From the NCBI RefSeq assembly GCF_012103215.1, contig NZ_JAAVNE010000044.1, positions 1-45,727 on the forward strand: a DNA stretch of 45,727 nucleotides, read 5' to 3'. The DNA comes from Falsiroseomonas selenitidurans (lineage in GTDB: Bacteria > Pseudomonadota > Alphaproteobacteria > Acetobacterales > Acetobacteraceae). The position numbers and the translations under genes are program-made. Below, one piece after another: positions 21,483 to 29,563 of the stretch; positions within the stretch are counted from its first letter, which is position 1; each line of letters starts with the position of its first letter. The notes below the pieces were generated by a model that searched no databases, was not told where the DNA came from, and saw nothing but the letters and a program-made list of their open reading frames with translations.

Positions 21483-23773
21483 GCAGCACTGGCCCGATCA
21501 CGCTGGACCTTGCCGACCTGCGCCGCCTGCTGCGGGATTCGGAGCGTGACTTCGATGCGCTGAGCCGCGAGGAAGCCGAGCGGATCCTGCACATCCCGGA
21601 CCCTGCGCAGCGGCTGAAGGCCTATCTCAGCCTGCGCGAGAACTGGAGCCGCGGCGGCGACCGGCTGCTGCCGGAGGATGAGGCGCGGATCCTGGCCAGC
21701 CTGTCGCGGCTGGCGGCGGCCGATGTCGCCCCGGTGCCGCGCCCGCCGCAGCCCGGCCTGCCGCTGACGCCTCTGGCGCTACTGTCCTGGGCGGCGCAGT
21801 GGCGGCCGCTGCTGGTCGAATCCGGCCTGCGCCGCGCCGCCGCCGCCGCCGCGCCGCTGACGCCTGCGGCCTTCGAGATGCTGGCGACCGCGCAGGAAGA
21901 CCTGCCGGAGGCGGAACGCTTCCCGGAGGTGGCGATCCTGCGGCTGCTGGAGGCGCTGACGCGGGAGTTGCAGGAAGGTCTGGAAAGCCGCCTGCTGCTG
22001 CGCGAGGAAGCGCTGTCCGGCCATGTCGGCAACCTGGCCGGGCTGCTGCGCAACGTGGTGGAGGCCAAGGCGCGGCGCTTCATCCCGGTGCCGGCGGCCC
22101 CCGCCACGCCGCCGCTGCGGAGCAGCATCGGCACCATCCTCGGCTGGCTCGAATCGCTGCTCGCCTTCGAGGAGGCGGTCGGCTCCCGCGCCCTGCTGCA
22201 GGCCGGGCTGGTGGTGGAACCCACCGACGCCGCGGCGCGCTTCCGCGCCGCCGCCCGCCAGGGTGCCACGGATGTGCAGGGCCATGCGGCGTCGCAGCTG
22301 GCGAGCTGGCGCCGCGCCGACCGTGCCCACCGCGCGGTGGCAACGGCGCAGCGCGCCGGCTGGCTGACCCGCGACCGGCTGGTGGTGCTGCCGTCCTATG
22401 ACGTGGACGAGCTGGAACGCTGGTTTGCGGCCTTCGCCGTGCCGCCCGCGCCGCTGCCGCCGCATCCGGCCACGGCGACGCCGGCGGCGGTACAGCTGTA
22501 CTGGGTGGAACGGCGGCGCCATGCGTTGCGGCGCATCGCCCTGACGCTGCTGGCGGAAGGCGCGGTGCCCGACCTGGCCACGGCGGATGGCCAGGCCGCG
22601 GCCCTGGCCGGCGCCGGCAGCGCCGCCTTCGCCGAGGATGGGCAGGAGGTGCAGCAGGCGGACCGCGTGATCACGCTGTGCGAACGCCTGCTGGTCCGTG
22701 GCGCGGCGACCGAGCCGGTGGCCAATGCCGGCCAGGCGGAGGCGGTGCTGGCCGCCTGGGCACAGGCCGATGCGCAGCCGATGGGCCGCTGGCACGGCCT
22801 GGCTGCCGCCCTGCCACCCGCGGTCGCCGCGCCGCCGGCGCCGGCGCCCATGCAGCGCCTTGCCAGCCCCCCGCCGGAACCAAGCACGCCGTACCTGCTG
22901 GCGGCTGCCGCTAATCCTGCGCCGGTGGCAGCCCCGAACCCCCTGCCGGTGGCGGCGCCAGACGCTGCGCCGGCGGAGGTGCCGACGCCACCACGGGCCA
23001 CGGCCGCTTCGCCGGCCTCGACCTCCTCTGAGCTGGTGCCGGCGCCCGATGCGGGCTTCGAGCGGGCGGAGCCAGCCACGACGGGGCAGCCGGCGCGCGG
23101 GGTGCGGCGGCGGGTTGCCGCGGCCATCGCGCAGGCCGGCTTCCTGACGGCGGCCGGCTTCGTCGTGGTCGGCAGCTGCCTGCTGTATCAGGCGGCCATG
23201 GTGGGCCGCGCCGCGCTGGCCGGCGGCGTGCCGGAAGCGGTCTCGGAGTTGGTGTTGCGCAGCGCCCTGCTGCTCGACCCGATTTGGTTCCTCGGCGGCA
23301 TCCTGCCGCTGCTGGCGGTACTGGTGCTGCTGGCTGATCTGCGGCGGCTGCCCTCGCTCCTGCGCGGCCGGGGCTGGCGCTTCGGCACCCTGGTCCGGTT
23401 GGCGGTGGCCGCGGGCCTGATGGCCGGCAGCTCGTTGCTCGACCGGCCGCTGCGCTTCACCTTCACCGGCGTGGGCCTGCCCGCCTGGCCGGAGCGGGTG
23501 GTGGAACGTGGCGGCGTGCCGACCTCCACGCTGAATGTCGGCGAAGGCCTGTGGCTGTCCCGCCGGGTTGTGGAGGTGATGCGCAGCGACGACCTGCCGC
23601 CGGTGCCACCGGGCCAGGCGCCGCTGGTGCTGCTGCGGGAGGTTGGCTTCTTCGGCGGGCTGCGGAACTGGTGGCTGGCGAATGCGCCGGATGCCGAGGC
23701 CCTGGTCGCACGGCCCCTTGCCTCCTTCGCGGATGCCCCATCCGCCGTCGAGCGAAAGAACCCCACGCCATGA
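21479..23773 (+). CDS. Large membrane protein with cytoplasmic helical domain, function unknown
   Basis: 764 aa from a GTG (21479-21481) that overlaps the ATPase stop. Residues 1 to about 540 contain no signal and are rich in Leu/Ala/Arg/Glu helices (RRLLRDSERDFDALSREEAE, RLLEALTRELQEGLESRLLL), ending in a Pro/Ala stretch (about 450-540). Three transmembrane segments follow: IAQAGFLTAAGFVVVGSCLL, LLDPIWFLGGILPLLAVLVL and LVRLAVAAGLMAGSSLL. The last about 100 residues (GVGLPAWPERVVERGGVPTS) lie beyond the membrane. It looks like a platform that links a cytosolic ATPase to an envelope complex. I know no characterised family with this layout. Confidence 0.6.
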   Translation: MSSTGPITLDLADLRRLLRDSERDFDALSREEAERILHIPDPAQRLKAYLSLRENWSRGGDRLLPEDEARILASLSRLAAADVAPVPRPPQPGLPLTPLALLSWAAQWRPLLVESGLRRAAAAAAPLTPAAFEMLATAQEDLPEAERFPEVAILRLLEALTRELQEGLESRLLLREEALSGHVGNLAGLLRNVVEAKARRFIPVPAAPATPPLRSSIGTILGWLESLLAFEEAVGSRALLQAGLVVEPTDAAARFRAAARQGATDVQGHAASQLASWRRADRAHRAVATAQRAGWLTRDRLVVLPSYDVDELERWFAAFAVPPAPLPPHPATATPAAVQLYWVERRRHALRRIALTLLAEGAVPDLATADGQAAALAGAGSAAFAEDGQEVQQADRVITLCERLLVRGAATEPVANAGQAEAVLAAWAQADAQPMGRWHGLAAALPPAVAAPPAPAPMQRLASPPPEPSTPYLLAAAANPAPVAAPNPLPVAAPDAAPAEVPTPPRATAASPASTSSELVPAPDAGFERAEPATTGQPARGVRRRVAAAIAQAGFLTAAGFVVVGSCLLYQAAMVGRAALAGGVPEAVSELVLRSALLLDPIWFLGGILPLLAVLVLLADLRRLPSLLRGRGWRFGTLVRLAVAAGLMAGSSLLDRPLRFTFTGVGLPAWPERVVERGGVPTSTLNVGEGLWLSRRVVEVMRSDDLPPVPPGQAPLVLLREVGFFGGLRNWWLANAPDAEALVARPLASFADAPSAVERKNPTP

Positions 23774-24240
23774 CCCATCATCTCACCCCCTCGCGGGCCG
23801 GCGTCGGCCCCGCGCTAGTGCTCGGCGCGCTGCTGTCCGGACTGGCCGGGGCGCCGGCCCTGGCGCAGCGCAACGGCGCGGCGCCGGCGCCGCCCGCGCC
23901 GGCAACCCAGCCCGCACCGGCGGCCCCTGCCACCCCGGCACAACCCGGTGCCGCGCCGCGTGGCTGGGAGACCTTCACGCCGATGGTGCTGGAGCGCGTG
24001 TTCCGCGGCCCGCTGCGCGACACGCTGGTGCAACGCTGGCGAGACCCGGTGGATGGCGCCATCTGCTTCATCTACCTGCCGATCAGCGCCGCGGCGGCGG
24101 GCCAGGGGCCCTACCTGATCTACGGCCCCAACACGATCGGCTCCATCAGCTGCGTCGCACCGATGCAGGTCATCCAGCTCCAGGGCGTTGCACCGTCGCC
24201 GCCGCCTCCGCCGCCGGCCCCGCCGCAGCGCGGCCGGTAG
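23770..24240 (+). CDS. Exported Pro-rich protein, function unknown
   Basis: 156 aa starting at an ATGA overlap with the membrane protein stop. Signal peptide LVLGALLSGLAGAPALAQ, then a Pro/Ala-rich linker of about 40 residues and a compact C-terminal domain of about 80 residues (WETFTPMVLERVFRGPLRDT, then GAICFIYLPISAAAAGQGPY and PNTIGSISCVAPMQVIQLQG) with two cysteines that could pair. It ends in a run of prolines. It is the last gene of the overlapping chain and has no transmembrane helix after the signal. A periplasmic partner of the CsgG-like pore or the membrane platform is the natural guess. Confidence 0.55.
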   Translation: MTHHLTPSRAGVGPALVLGALLSGLAGAPALAQRNGAAPAPPAPATQPAPAAPATPAQPGAAPRGWETFTPMVLERVFRGPLRDTLVQRWRDPVDGAICFIYLPISAAAAGQGPYLIYGPNTIGSISCVAPMQVIQLQGVAPSPPPPPPAPPQRGR

Positions 24241-24289
24241 GGCGCTGCCGCCGCGGCGCGGCACCTTCGCAAGAGCAGTGAAAACGGCA

Positions 24290-24308
24290 CGCGGCATCCT
24301 CTGCCGCG
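24290..24308. terminator. 7-bp stem-loop between the chain and the GH8 gene
   Basis: CGCGGCA (24290-24296) and TGCCGCG (24302-24308) pair around TCCTC. It lies about 50 bases after the stop of the exported protein and 105 bases before the hydrolase start. It could separate the two transcripts, although no T-run follows. Confidence 0.35.
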
Positions 24309-24413
24309 CGTTCCGCGTTGCAGCTTCGGGCGGGCTGCGGGGTCGCCCGCTTCTCAACCCGGATCGACAGGACTCAGCAGGATCAGGCCGGGCCGTGGCG
24401 CGAGACTGCGGCC

Positions 24414-25472
24414 ATGGATTCGCCCCTCAGTCGTCGTCGCGTCATTGCGTTTGGCCTTGCCGCCGCCTGCATCGTTCCGCCCCGAACCGCTCGCGCCACC
24501 GCGCCGTGGGAGGACTTCAAGGCGCGCTTCGTCACGCCGGAAGGCCGCGTGCGCGACAACGCCAACCAGGACATCTCGCATTCCGAAGGCCAGGCATGGG
24601 GCATGCTGCTGGCCGCCCGGCATGGCGATGCGGTAGCCTTCCGCCGCATCCACCTCTGGACCCTGGCGCGGCTCGGCCTGCGCTCCGACCGGCTTCTGGC
24701 CTGGCGCTTCGTCCCCGGGCCGGGCGGCGGCGTGCGGGACCTCAACAACGCGACGGATGGCGACCTCTATCACGCCCTGGCGCTGCTGACGGCGGAGCGG
24801 CGCTGGCCGGGGCATGGCTATGCCATGCTGGCGCGCCGCGTGGCGGAGGACCTGCTTCGCCAGGCCGTGCGCCAGGTGGGGCCGCGCTGCGTGCTGCTGC
24901 CCGGCTCCGCGGGCTTCGAGGCCGCAGGCCATGTCGAGGTCAACCCTTCCTACTATGCCTTCGTCGCGCTGGACGCGCTGGCGGCGGCGTTCCCGGACCA
25001 GCCCTGGGCGCTGGTGGCGCGGGAGGGGGAGGCGCTGCTCGCGGAGGCGCGCTTCGGCCGCTTCGGCCTGCCACCCGACTGGCTGCGGATGGAGCGTCGG
25101 GGCGGCGCCCTGGTGCCGGTGCGCGGGCGCGGCGATCGCTTCGGCTACGATGCCATCCGCGTGCCGCTGAACCTGGTCTGGGGCGGGCGCGCGGCGCATC
25201 CGGTTGTGAAGGCCGCGGCCCGCTTTTGGTCGAACCCGGACTACCGGCACGTGCCCGCCTGGGTACGCCTCAGCACCGAAGAAATCTCGCCCTATCCGGC
25301 CGGTCCCGGCGCGCTGGCCATCGCCTGGCTGGTGCTTGCGCAGCGTGCCGGCTGGGGCGAGCTGTCCGCCATGCCGAGCGCCCAGTCCGCCCACAGCTAC
25401 TACGACGCGGCGCTGGCGCTGCTGGCGCGCGAGGCCTGGCGCGACCTCACCCAGCCGCCTTCCGGCGCCTAG
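24414..25472 (+). CDS. Family 8 glycoside hydrolase (BcsZ/endoglucanase-like), exported
   Basis: 352 aa from the ATG at 24414. The N-terminus has SRRRVIAFG before a hydrophobic stretch and is compatible with a twin-arginine or Sec signal. The body follows GH8: VRDNANQDISHSEGQAWGML, where E58 would be the catalytic acid, then NNATDGDLYHALAL with D115/D117 in the place of the catalytic base, and PYPAGPGALAIAWL near the end. The family hydrolyses beta-1,4-glucans such as cellulose, and its members are often encoded beside cellulose or other exopolysaccharide synthases. No bcsA/bcsB is present here, so the enzyme probably trims a matrix polymer that anchors or releases the adhesin. It is separated from the previous gene by 173 bases and may be transcribed alone. 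Confidence 0.8.
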   Translation: MDSPLSRRRVIAFGLAAACIVPPRTARATAPWEDFKARFVTPEGRVRDNANQDISHSEGQAWGMLLAARHGDAVAFRRIHLWTLARLGLRSDRLLAWRFVPGPGGGVRDLNNATDGDLYHALALLTAERRWPGHGYAMLARRVAEDLLRQAVRQVGPRCVLLPGSAGFEAAGHVEVNPSYYAFVALDALAAAFPDQPWALVAREGEALLAEARFGRFGLPPDWLRMERRGGALVPVRGRGDRFGYDAIRVPLNLVWGGRAAHPVVKAAARFWSNPDYRHVPAWVRLSTEEISPYPAGPGALAIAWLVLAQRAGWGELSAMPSAQSAHSYYDAALALLAREAWRDLTQPPSGA

Positions 25473-25523
25473 CCGCTTGACGCGCCGCGGCACCCCGAAC
25501 CACCCGAGGAGTCGATACCTGCC

Positions 25524-25958
25524 ATGAGTTACGCCAGCCCCGCAGCCGAGCCGGCCGCGCCGTTCGTCGCCGCTTCCAAGGCCGCCGCCGAGCACATCAA
25601 CGTGCTGCTTGGCCAGCGCGTGCGCGAGCTGCGCAAGCTGCGGCGGATGAGCCAGTCGGAACTGGCCGTGCACCTGGATGTCTCGTTCCAGCAGGTGCAG
25701 AAATACGAACAAGGCACCAACCGGATCTCCGTCAGCAGCCTGCTGCAGATCGCCCAGGCGCTGAAGGTACGCCCGGACGTCCTGCTGGGCGAGGCGCCGG
25801 GCCTTGATAGCGCCGCGTCCGGGGAGAGCGCCTTACGTCCCGTGGCCGAGCAGGTCCGCCTCCTGGAGCTGTTCGACTCGATCGCTGATGCCGCCTGGCG
25901 GGCCAAGGTGCTCGACCTGGTCGAGCTGCTGGGTACGGCGAGCCGGCGCGGTGCATAG
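25524..25958 (+). CDS. XRE-family helix-turn-helix regulator
   Basis: 144 aa from the ATG at 25524, preceded by GAGGAG. The helix-turn-helix is near residues 30-85: RVRELRKLRRMSQSELAVHL, then FQQVQKYEQGTNRISVSSLL, then AQALKVRPDVLLGEAPG. This is the Cro/CI-type fold seen in many alphaproteobacterial regulators of similar length. The C-terminal helix (ALRPVAEQVRLLELFDSIAD, then VLDLVELLG) looks like a dimerisation segment. The gene is 51 bases downstream of the hydrolase on the same strand and could regulate the preceding system or the mobile-element remnants to its right. No operator is evident. Confidence 0.75.
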   Translation: MSYASPAAEPAAPFVAASKAAAEHINVLLGQRVRELRKLRRMSQSELAVHLDVSFQQVQKYEQGTNRISVSSLLQIAQALKVRPDVLLGEAPGLDSAASGESALRPVAEQVRLLELFDSIADAAWRAKVLDLVELLGTASRRGA

Positions 25959-25965
25959 CGCCGCC

Positions 25966-26676
25966 ATGCCCGGGGCGAACGCCGCCCCGCAGCCCATCGC
26001 CATCCATGAGGGTGTGCGGGTCGGCCGGCTTGTAGTGACCGGCGAGGCGGAGGCTTACTTCTGGCGGGGGCGCTTCGCCCGGCGCCGCTGGGTCTGCACC
26101 TGCGATTGCGGTGGCATTACCGAGATCCGGGAGGACCGGCTGCGCCTGGCAAGTACCATCAGCTGCGGCTGTGCCCGGGACGAGGCGGCGCGGGAGCGCC
26201 TGTTCCGCCACGGAGCGCGGGCCGGCGGGCGGTGCCGGCCGGAATACGGCGCCTGGCAAGCGATGCTGCACCGGGCGGATGGCGCGCCCGTGGCACGCCG
26301 CTGGCAGGATGCGGAGGGCGACGGCTTCAAGGCCTTCCTGCGCGACCTGGGCCCGCGTCCGAGCGCCGTCCATGCGCTGGCACGCCTGGACCCGGCCCGG
26401 CCCTTCGAGCCGCGGAACTGTGCATGGCTGCCGATTTCCGTCCGGCGCGGGCAGCCGCGGCGGCTCCTCGAGCTCGATGGCCGACTGGTGTCCCTGAAGG
26501 CTGCGGCGCAGGCATACGGTGTAAGCTACGCGCTGCTGTGCAAGCGGTTGGAACGCGGCTGGCCGCTGGTGGAAGCCTTGGGCCGCGTGGCCCGTGGCGG
26601 CAGCGCCCTTCGGGCGGTGGCCGCGCCGCCGGCGGGTCATGGCGTGAGCGTCGCGCCGCCGCGCCACTCGGGCTGA
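25966..26676 (+). CDS. Phage-type zinc-finger/HNH-like protein
   Basis: 236 aa from the ATG at 25966. The N-terminal part reads VGRLVVTGEAEAYFWRGRFA, followed by a C-x-C-x-C and S-C-G-C cluster (WVCTCDCGG, STISCGC). These are the four cysteines of a zinc finger seen in hypothetical proteins of phages and prophages. The centre (YGAWQAMLHRADGAPVARRW, DGFKAFLRDLGPRPSAVHAL, FEPRNCAWLP) matches the order of AP2/HNH-like homing-type proteins, but the loop that normally carries a Y/GGRGI segment is absent. The last third contains a helix-turn-helix (LVSLKAAAQAYGVSYALLCK). A DNA-binding role is likely. Nuclease activity is unproven. It sits 8 bases after the regulator and beside mobile-element debris. 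Confidence 0.6.
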   Translation: MPGANAAPQPIAIHEGVRVGRLVVTGEAEAYFWRGRFARRRWVCTCDCGGITEIREDRLRLASTISCGCARDEAARERLFRHGARAGGRCRPEYGAWQAMLHRADGAPVARRWQDAEGDGFKAFLRDLGPRPSAVHALARLDPARPFEPRNCAWLPISVRRGQPRRLLELDGRLVSLKAAAQAYGVSYALLCKRLERGWPLVEALGRVARGGSALRAVAAPPAGHGVSVAPPRHSG

Positions 26677-27110
26677 CGCCCACAACCGCGCCGGGGCCGG
26701 GCCTGAGCCCACCGCGGACTTGTACCCGCCGGAGGTCCGACGGCAGGCGTTGGCTCTGGTCCGATCGGGGCGAACGCCCGAGGAGCCTGCCAGGGAGTTC
26801 GAGCCGATGGCGCAGTCGATCTGGAATTCGGTCCGGCAGGCTGAGCGCGACGGCGAGGCTCGCAAGGATGGCGGCGTTTACAGCCCCGAGCGAGAGGGAC
26901 TGGCAAAGCTCCGGTGTGAGAAACATCGCCTGGGCGCGCCGCATCGCCATTGTGGAGGCCGATCAGAAAGGCGCAGCCACGGGGTTGCAGGTCATGGTCA
27001 CGAACACCGCCTCCGAGCAACCATGGCACTTTCCTGGCGGCATGGTGGAGGTGTCTTTTTGCTGCGTTCAGCAAAGGGGCATGCCTGGGAGCGCGGGCCC
27101 GCCTCTGCCG
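26677..27110. other. 434-base region with IS3 scrap, no intact gene
   Basis: Apart from the OrfA remnant (26720-26940), no gene-like frame is present. Around 27030-27050 there is an imperfect inverted CCATGG/ATGGTGG pair that I do not interpret. Confidence 0.45.
26720..26940 (+). pseudogene. IS3-family OrfA remnant
   Basis: The frame reads YPPEVRRQALALVRSGRTPE, then EPAREFEPMAQSIWNSVRQA and GVYSPEREGLAKLRCEKHRL, which is the start of an IS3-type OrfA helix-turn-helix protein. Substitutions such as N-to-W-S in the recognition helix and loss of family similarity after about 26940 show decay, and no OrfB follows. It differs from the IS3 element at the left end of the window, whose OrfA begins MGRRTFSREFKLE. 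Confidence 0.6.
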
Positions 27111-28409
27111 TCAGACTGCCACCGTCCTCCGCCCAACGTCGCGCTTGGCCCGCTCTGCCGAGAGGCTGTGCATCGCCGCGCCTCCAGCTTCGATGCCGTC
27201 CAGCCGATCCGCCAGCCGTTGCAGCCCATCCTTCACCGCAGGGAAGTAGCGTGCCCGGTTATAGGTGGCCGCAAGCTGCGAATGGATGGACGTGTGGTTC
27301 AGCGCGGCTTCGATGACATGCGGTTCCACGCCCATCTCACCGAGCATGGTGGCGCCCGTGCGGCGCAGGTCGTGGCGGGTCCATCCGCTAGTGCCGGTGG
27401 CCTCCATTATGGTTTTCGTCGTGCGATCCCAGTTCGCCAGCTTCTCGCCGCCGCGCGCTGCGAAGATCAGCGTCGTCGGCTTCCCGGCGCCGATGCCAGC
27501 CAGCAGCTCCACCGCCTGCCACGACAAGGGCACCCGATGCGGCTGGCCGTTCTTTGTCTCCGGGATGCGCCACTCGCCGGCCTCAAGGTCCACATCGCCC
27601 CAGGTCGCAGAACTGGCTTCGTCGCGCCGGCAGAGGGTCAGCAGCATGAACCGCAGCGCCTTGGCGTAGGTGTTCGCCTCCGCTGCGCTGAGGGCCGGCA
27701 GGAGCGCTGCCAATTCGTCGCGCGACAGAACCCGGTCACGCCGCTTCACCGCCGCCGGAGGGTCCACCAGCGCCACGTCACGCCCGACATACCCGCGCTG
27801 CGCCGCCCATTTCAGGATCGGCCGGACGTAGCGGACTGCTGCCGACGCGCTGGCCTTCGACGGGTGGGCATCGGCCACCATCTGGAAGTCGCTGGCGGTG
27901 GCGGTGGCAAGGGGCCGGCGCATCAGGCTGGCAAAGACGCTCTCTACCCGACGGCGCGTCTCTGGCCAGGATTTCAGCGCGGCGCCAGGGCCGATGGTGC
28001 GGGCCTTTGGCGCTTCGCCGTCCACCGCCTCGCCCTTCTTCGCCACCGGGCCGCCGTAGAGGTCCAGCAGCGCCCCGAGGGTGCCAATGCCTTCCTTTGC
28101 GTCGCGGCCGATGGCGCGCAGCTTCTTCGCCTCCGCGATGGGGTCCGCACCCTGCCGCACCTTCTCCCGGGTGCTGCGCGCCTTCTGCCGGGCGTCTGTG
28201 ATGTTCAGGGCGGGCCAGGCGCCCAACGGGAAGCGCCTCATGCCGCCCTGAGGGTCGCGGCAGGCCAGCACCCAGGATGCCGAGCCAGAAGGCGTCACGC
28301 GCAGCCGCAGCCCTTCCTGGCCGGCATCGGCCAAGTCCCGGCGCTGCGCCTTCGCCGCCGCGTCGCGGAGCGCCTTGTTGATCGCCGTCTCTGTGAGCCG
28401 AACCGCCAT
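27111..28409 (-). CDS. Phage/island-type tyrosine integrase
   Basis: 432 aa from the ATG at 28407-28409, which has a GGAGG 8 bases upstream; a GTG/ATG further up would add about 10 residues. An N-terminal arm-binding domain (RRDLADAGQEGLRLRVTPSG...FPLGAWPALNITDARQKARS) is the DUF4102-type domain of P4-like integrases. The core-binding domain follows, then the catalytic domain with the first Arg in LTLCRRDEASSATWGDVDL, HDLRRTGATML (His-x-x-Arg), LNHT as the second His position, and the nucleophilic Tyr in AATYNRARYF. All five catalytic positions appear present. It points toward a decayed tRNA-Lys sequence 190-250 bases upstream of its start, as expected for a site-specific integrase with a tRNA target. 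Confidence 0.9.
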   Translation of the reverse strand: MAVRLTETAINKALRDAAAKAQRRDLADAGQEGLRLRVTPSGSASWVLACRDPQGGMRRFPLGAWPALNITDARQKARSTREKVRQGADPIAEAKKLRAIGRDAKEGIGTLGALLDLYGGPVAKKGEAVDGEAPKARTIGPGAALKSWPETRRRVESVFASLMRRPLATATASDFQMVADAHPSKASASAAVRYVRPILKWAAQRGYVGRDVALVDPPAAVKRRDRVLSRDELAALLPALSAAEANTYAKALRFMLLTLCRRDEASSATWGDVDLEAGEWRIPETKNGQPHRVPLSWQAVELLAGIGAGKPTTLIFAARGGEKLANWDRTTKTIMEATGTSGWTRHDLRRTGATMLGEMGVEPHVIEAALNHTSIHSQLAATYNRARYFPAVKDGLQRLADRLDGIEAGGAAMHSLSAERAKRDVGRRTVAV

Positions 28410-28591
28410 CACCGCATCCTCCGCCCGCAGCCCGTTCAATCTGGGGCTTCAGCGGGGCTTCGCCGGGGCTTCAACATCCGGACTTTCCGGGGGACGCCAC
28501 GGGATGAAATGATGCGGAGACGGAAGAAGAAAAGCAAGGGTAAGACTGGGAGATTCGCGACAATCGGGGATGGTCTGATCCGCCAGGGGAT

Positions 28592-28662
<71 letters not shown>

Positions 28663-28842
28663 ATCATTCCAGGCACTTCTGCACGTCCCGGGCTCCGGGC
28701 CTTTCGGCCGGGGTCGCGCGCCGCTTATCTGCCTCCAGGCATCGGGTGCGGCCGTGGCCCAGGCGTGCCGCTGGTGCGCTTCGCACGCCCGCCCCGCATC
28801 TCATTCCATGGAGACACGCCGTCCGAGAGGACGGGTCGTGCT

Positions 28843-29505
28843 CTACCGCTTCGCCAGCGCCTCGCGCAGGAACGCCGCCGTGCTGCGGTAGTGTTCCTGC
28901 AGCAGCGCCACGGCGCGGGGCACCTCCCGCGCCAGCGCGGCCTCGGCGATCGCCGCATGCTCGGCGGCGACGTCGCGGCCGGGATAGGCGACGCTCTTGG
29001 CCACGGCTCGGTAGCGTTCCGCGCGCTCGCGCAGAGTCTCCGCCATGCCGCGCAGCGTGGGGGAGGGGCAGGCCGCCAGCAGGGCCTGGTGGAAGGCGGC
29101 ATGCGCGCCCTCCCAGGCCGGATCGGCCCGGATCAGGCGCTTGAGCCGCCAATGCGCCACGACCAGCGCCTCCTCCCAGGCAGGATCGCCGGCCAAGAGA
29201 CTCTCCCGCAGCACGACCTCCTCCAGCCAGCAGCGCGCGCGCACCAGCTCGTCGAAATCCGCAACCGAGGCGGGGGCGGCACGGAAGCCGCGTGAATCGA
29301 GCCGCTCCACCAGCCCCTCGGCCGCGAGGGAGGACAGCGCCTCCCGCACCGGGCTCGCCCCCGCCCCGTAGCTTTCCGCCAGCGCCTGCACCTTCAGCTT
29401 CGCCCCGGGCGCGAGCACGCCCCGCAGCAGATCATCCCGCAGGCGGCGATGGACCTGGGCGGTGAGGCTAGGGGTGGCGAGGCTTTCGTCGATGTTCGCT
29501 TGCAT
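28843..29505 (-). CDS. GntR-family regulator with FCD ligand-binding domain
   Basis: 220 aa. The N-terminal winged helix reads AQVHRRLRDDLLRGVLAPGA, then LAESYGAGASPVREALSSLA and EGLVERLDSRGFRAA, the diagnostic GntR pattern. The C-terminal domain (FDELVRARCWLEEVVLRESL, then AHAAFHQALLAACPSPTLRG and GRDVAAEHAAIAEAALAREV) is the FadR-like FCD all-helical domain, whose Asp and His residues bind metal and a carboxylate ligand. It is transcribed away from the fumarylacetoacetate-hydrolase-like gene across a 58-base gap containing a palindrome, so it probably represses or activates the catabolic cluster in response to an aromatic or organic-acid intermediate. Confidence 0.85.
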   Translation of the reverse strand: MQANIDESLATPSLTAQVHRRLRDDLLRGVLAPGAKLKVQALAESYGAGASPVREALSSLAAEGLVERLDSRGFRAAPASVADFDELVRARCWLEEVVLRESLLAGDPAWEEALVVAHWRLKRLIRADPAWEGAHAAFHQALLAACPSPTLRGMAETLRERAERYRAVAKSVAYPGRDVAAEHAAIAEAALAREVPRAVALLQEHYRSTAAFLREALAKR

Positions 29506-29528
29506 GACGCGTATTCTATCGATAAAAT

Positions 29529-29554
29529 CTCTCGAAAGCTACTTATGTCGAGAG
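29529..29554. promoter_or_regulatory. Palindrome between gntR and the FAH gene, candidate operator
   Basis: CTCTCGA (29529-29535) and TCGAGAG (29548-29554) are perfect 7-bp inverted arms spaced 12 bases. The right arm overlaps the ribosome site of the FAH gene (GAGAGGGG, before the ATG at 29564). A bound GntR-type dimer would therefore cover the translation start region. A second ATCGAT lies just to the left near 29518-29523. Confidence 0.45.
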
Positions 29555-29563
29555 GGGCGTCCG

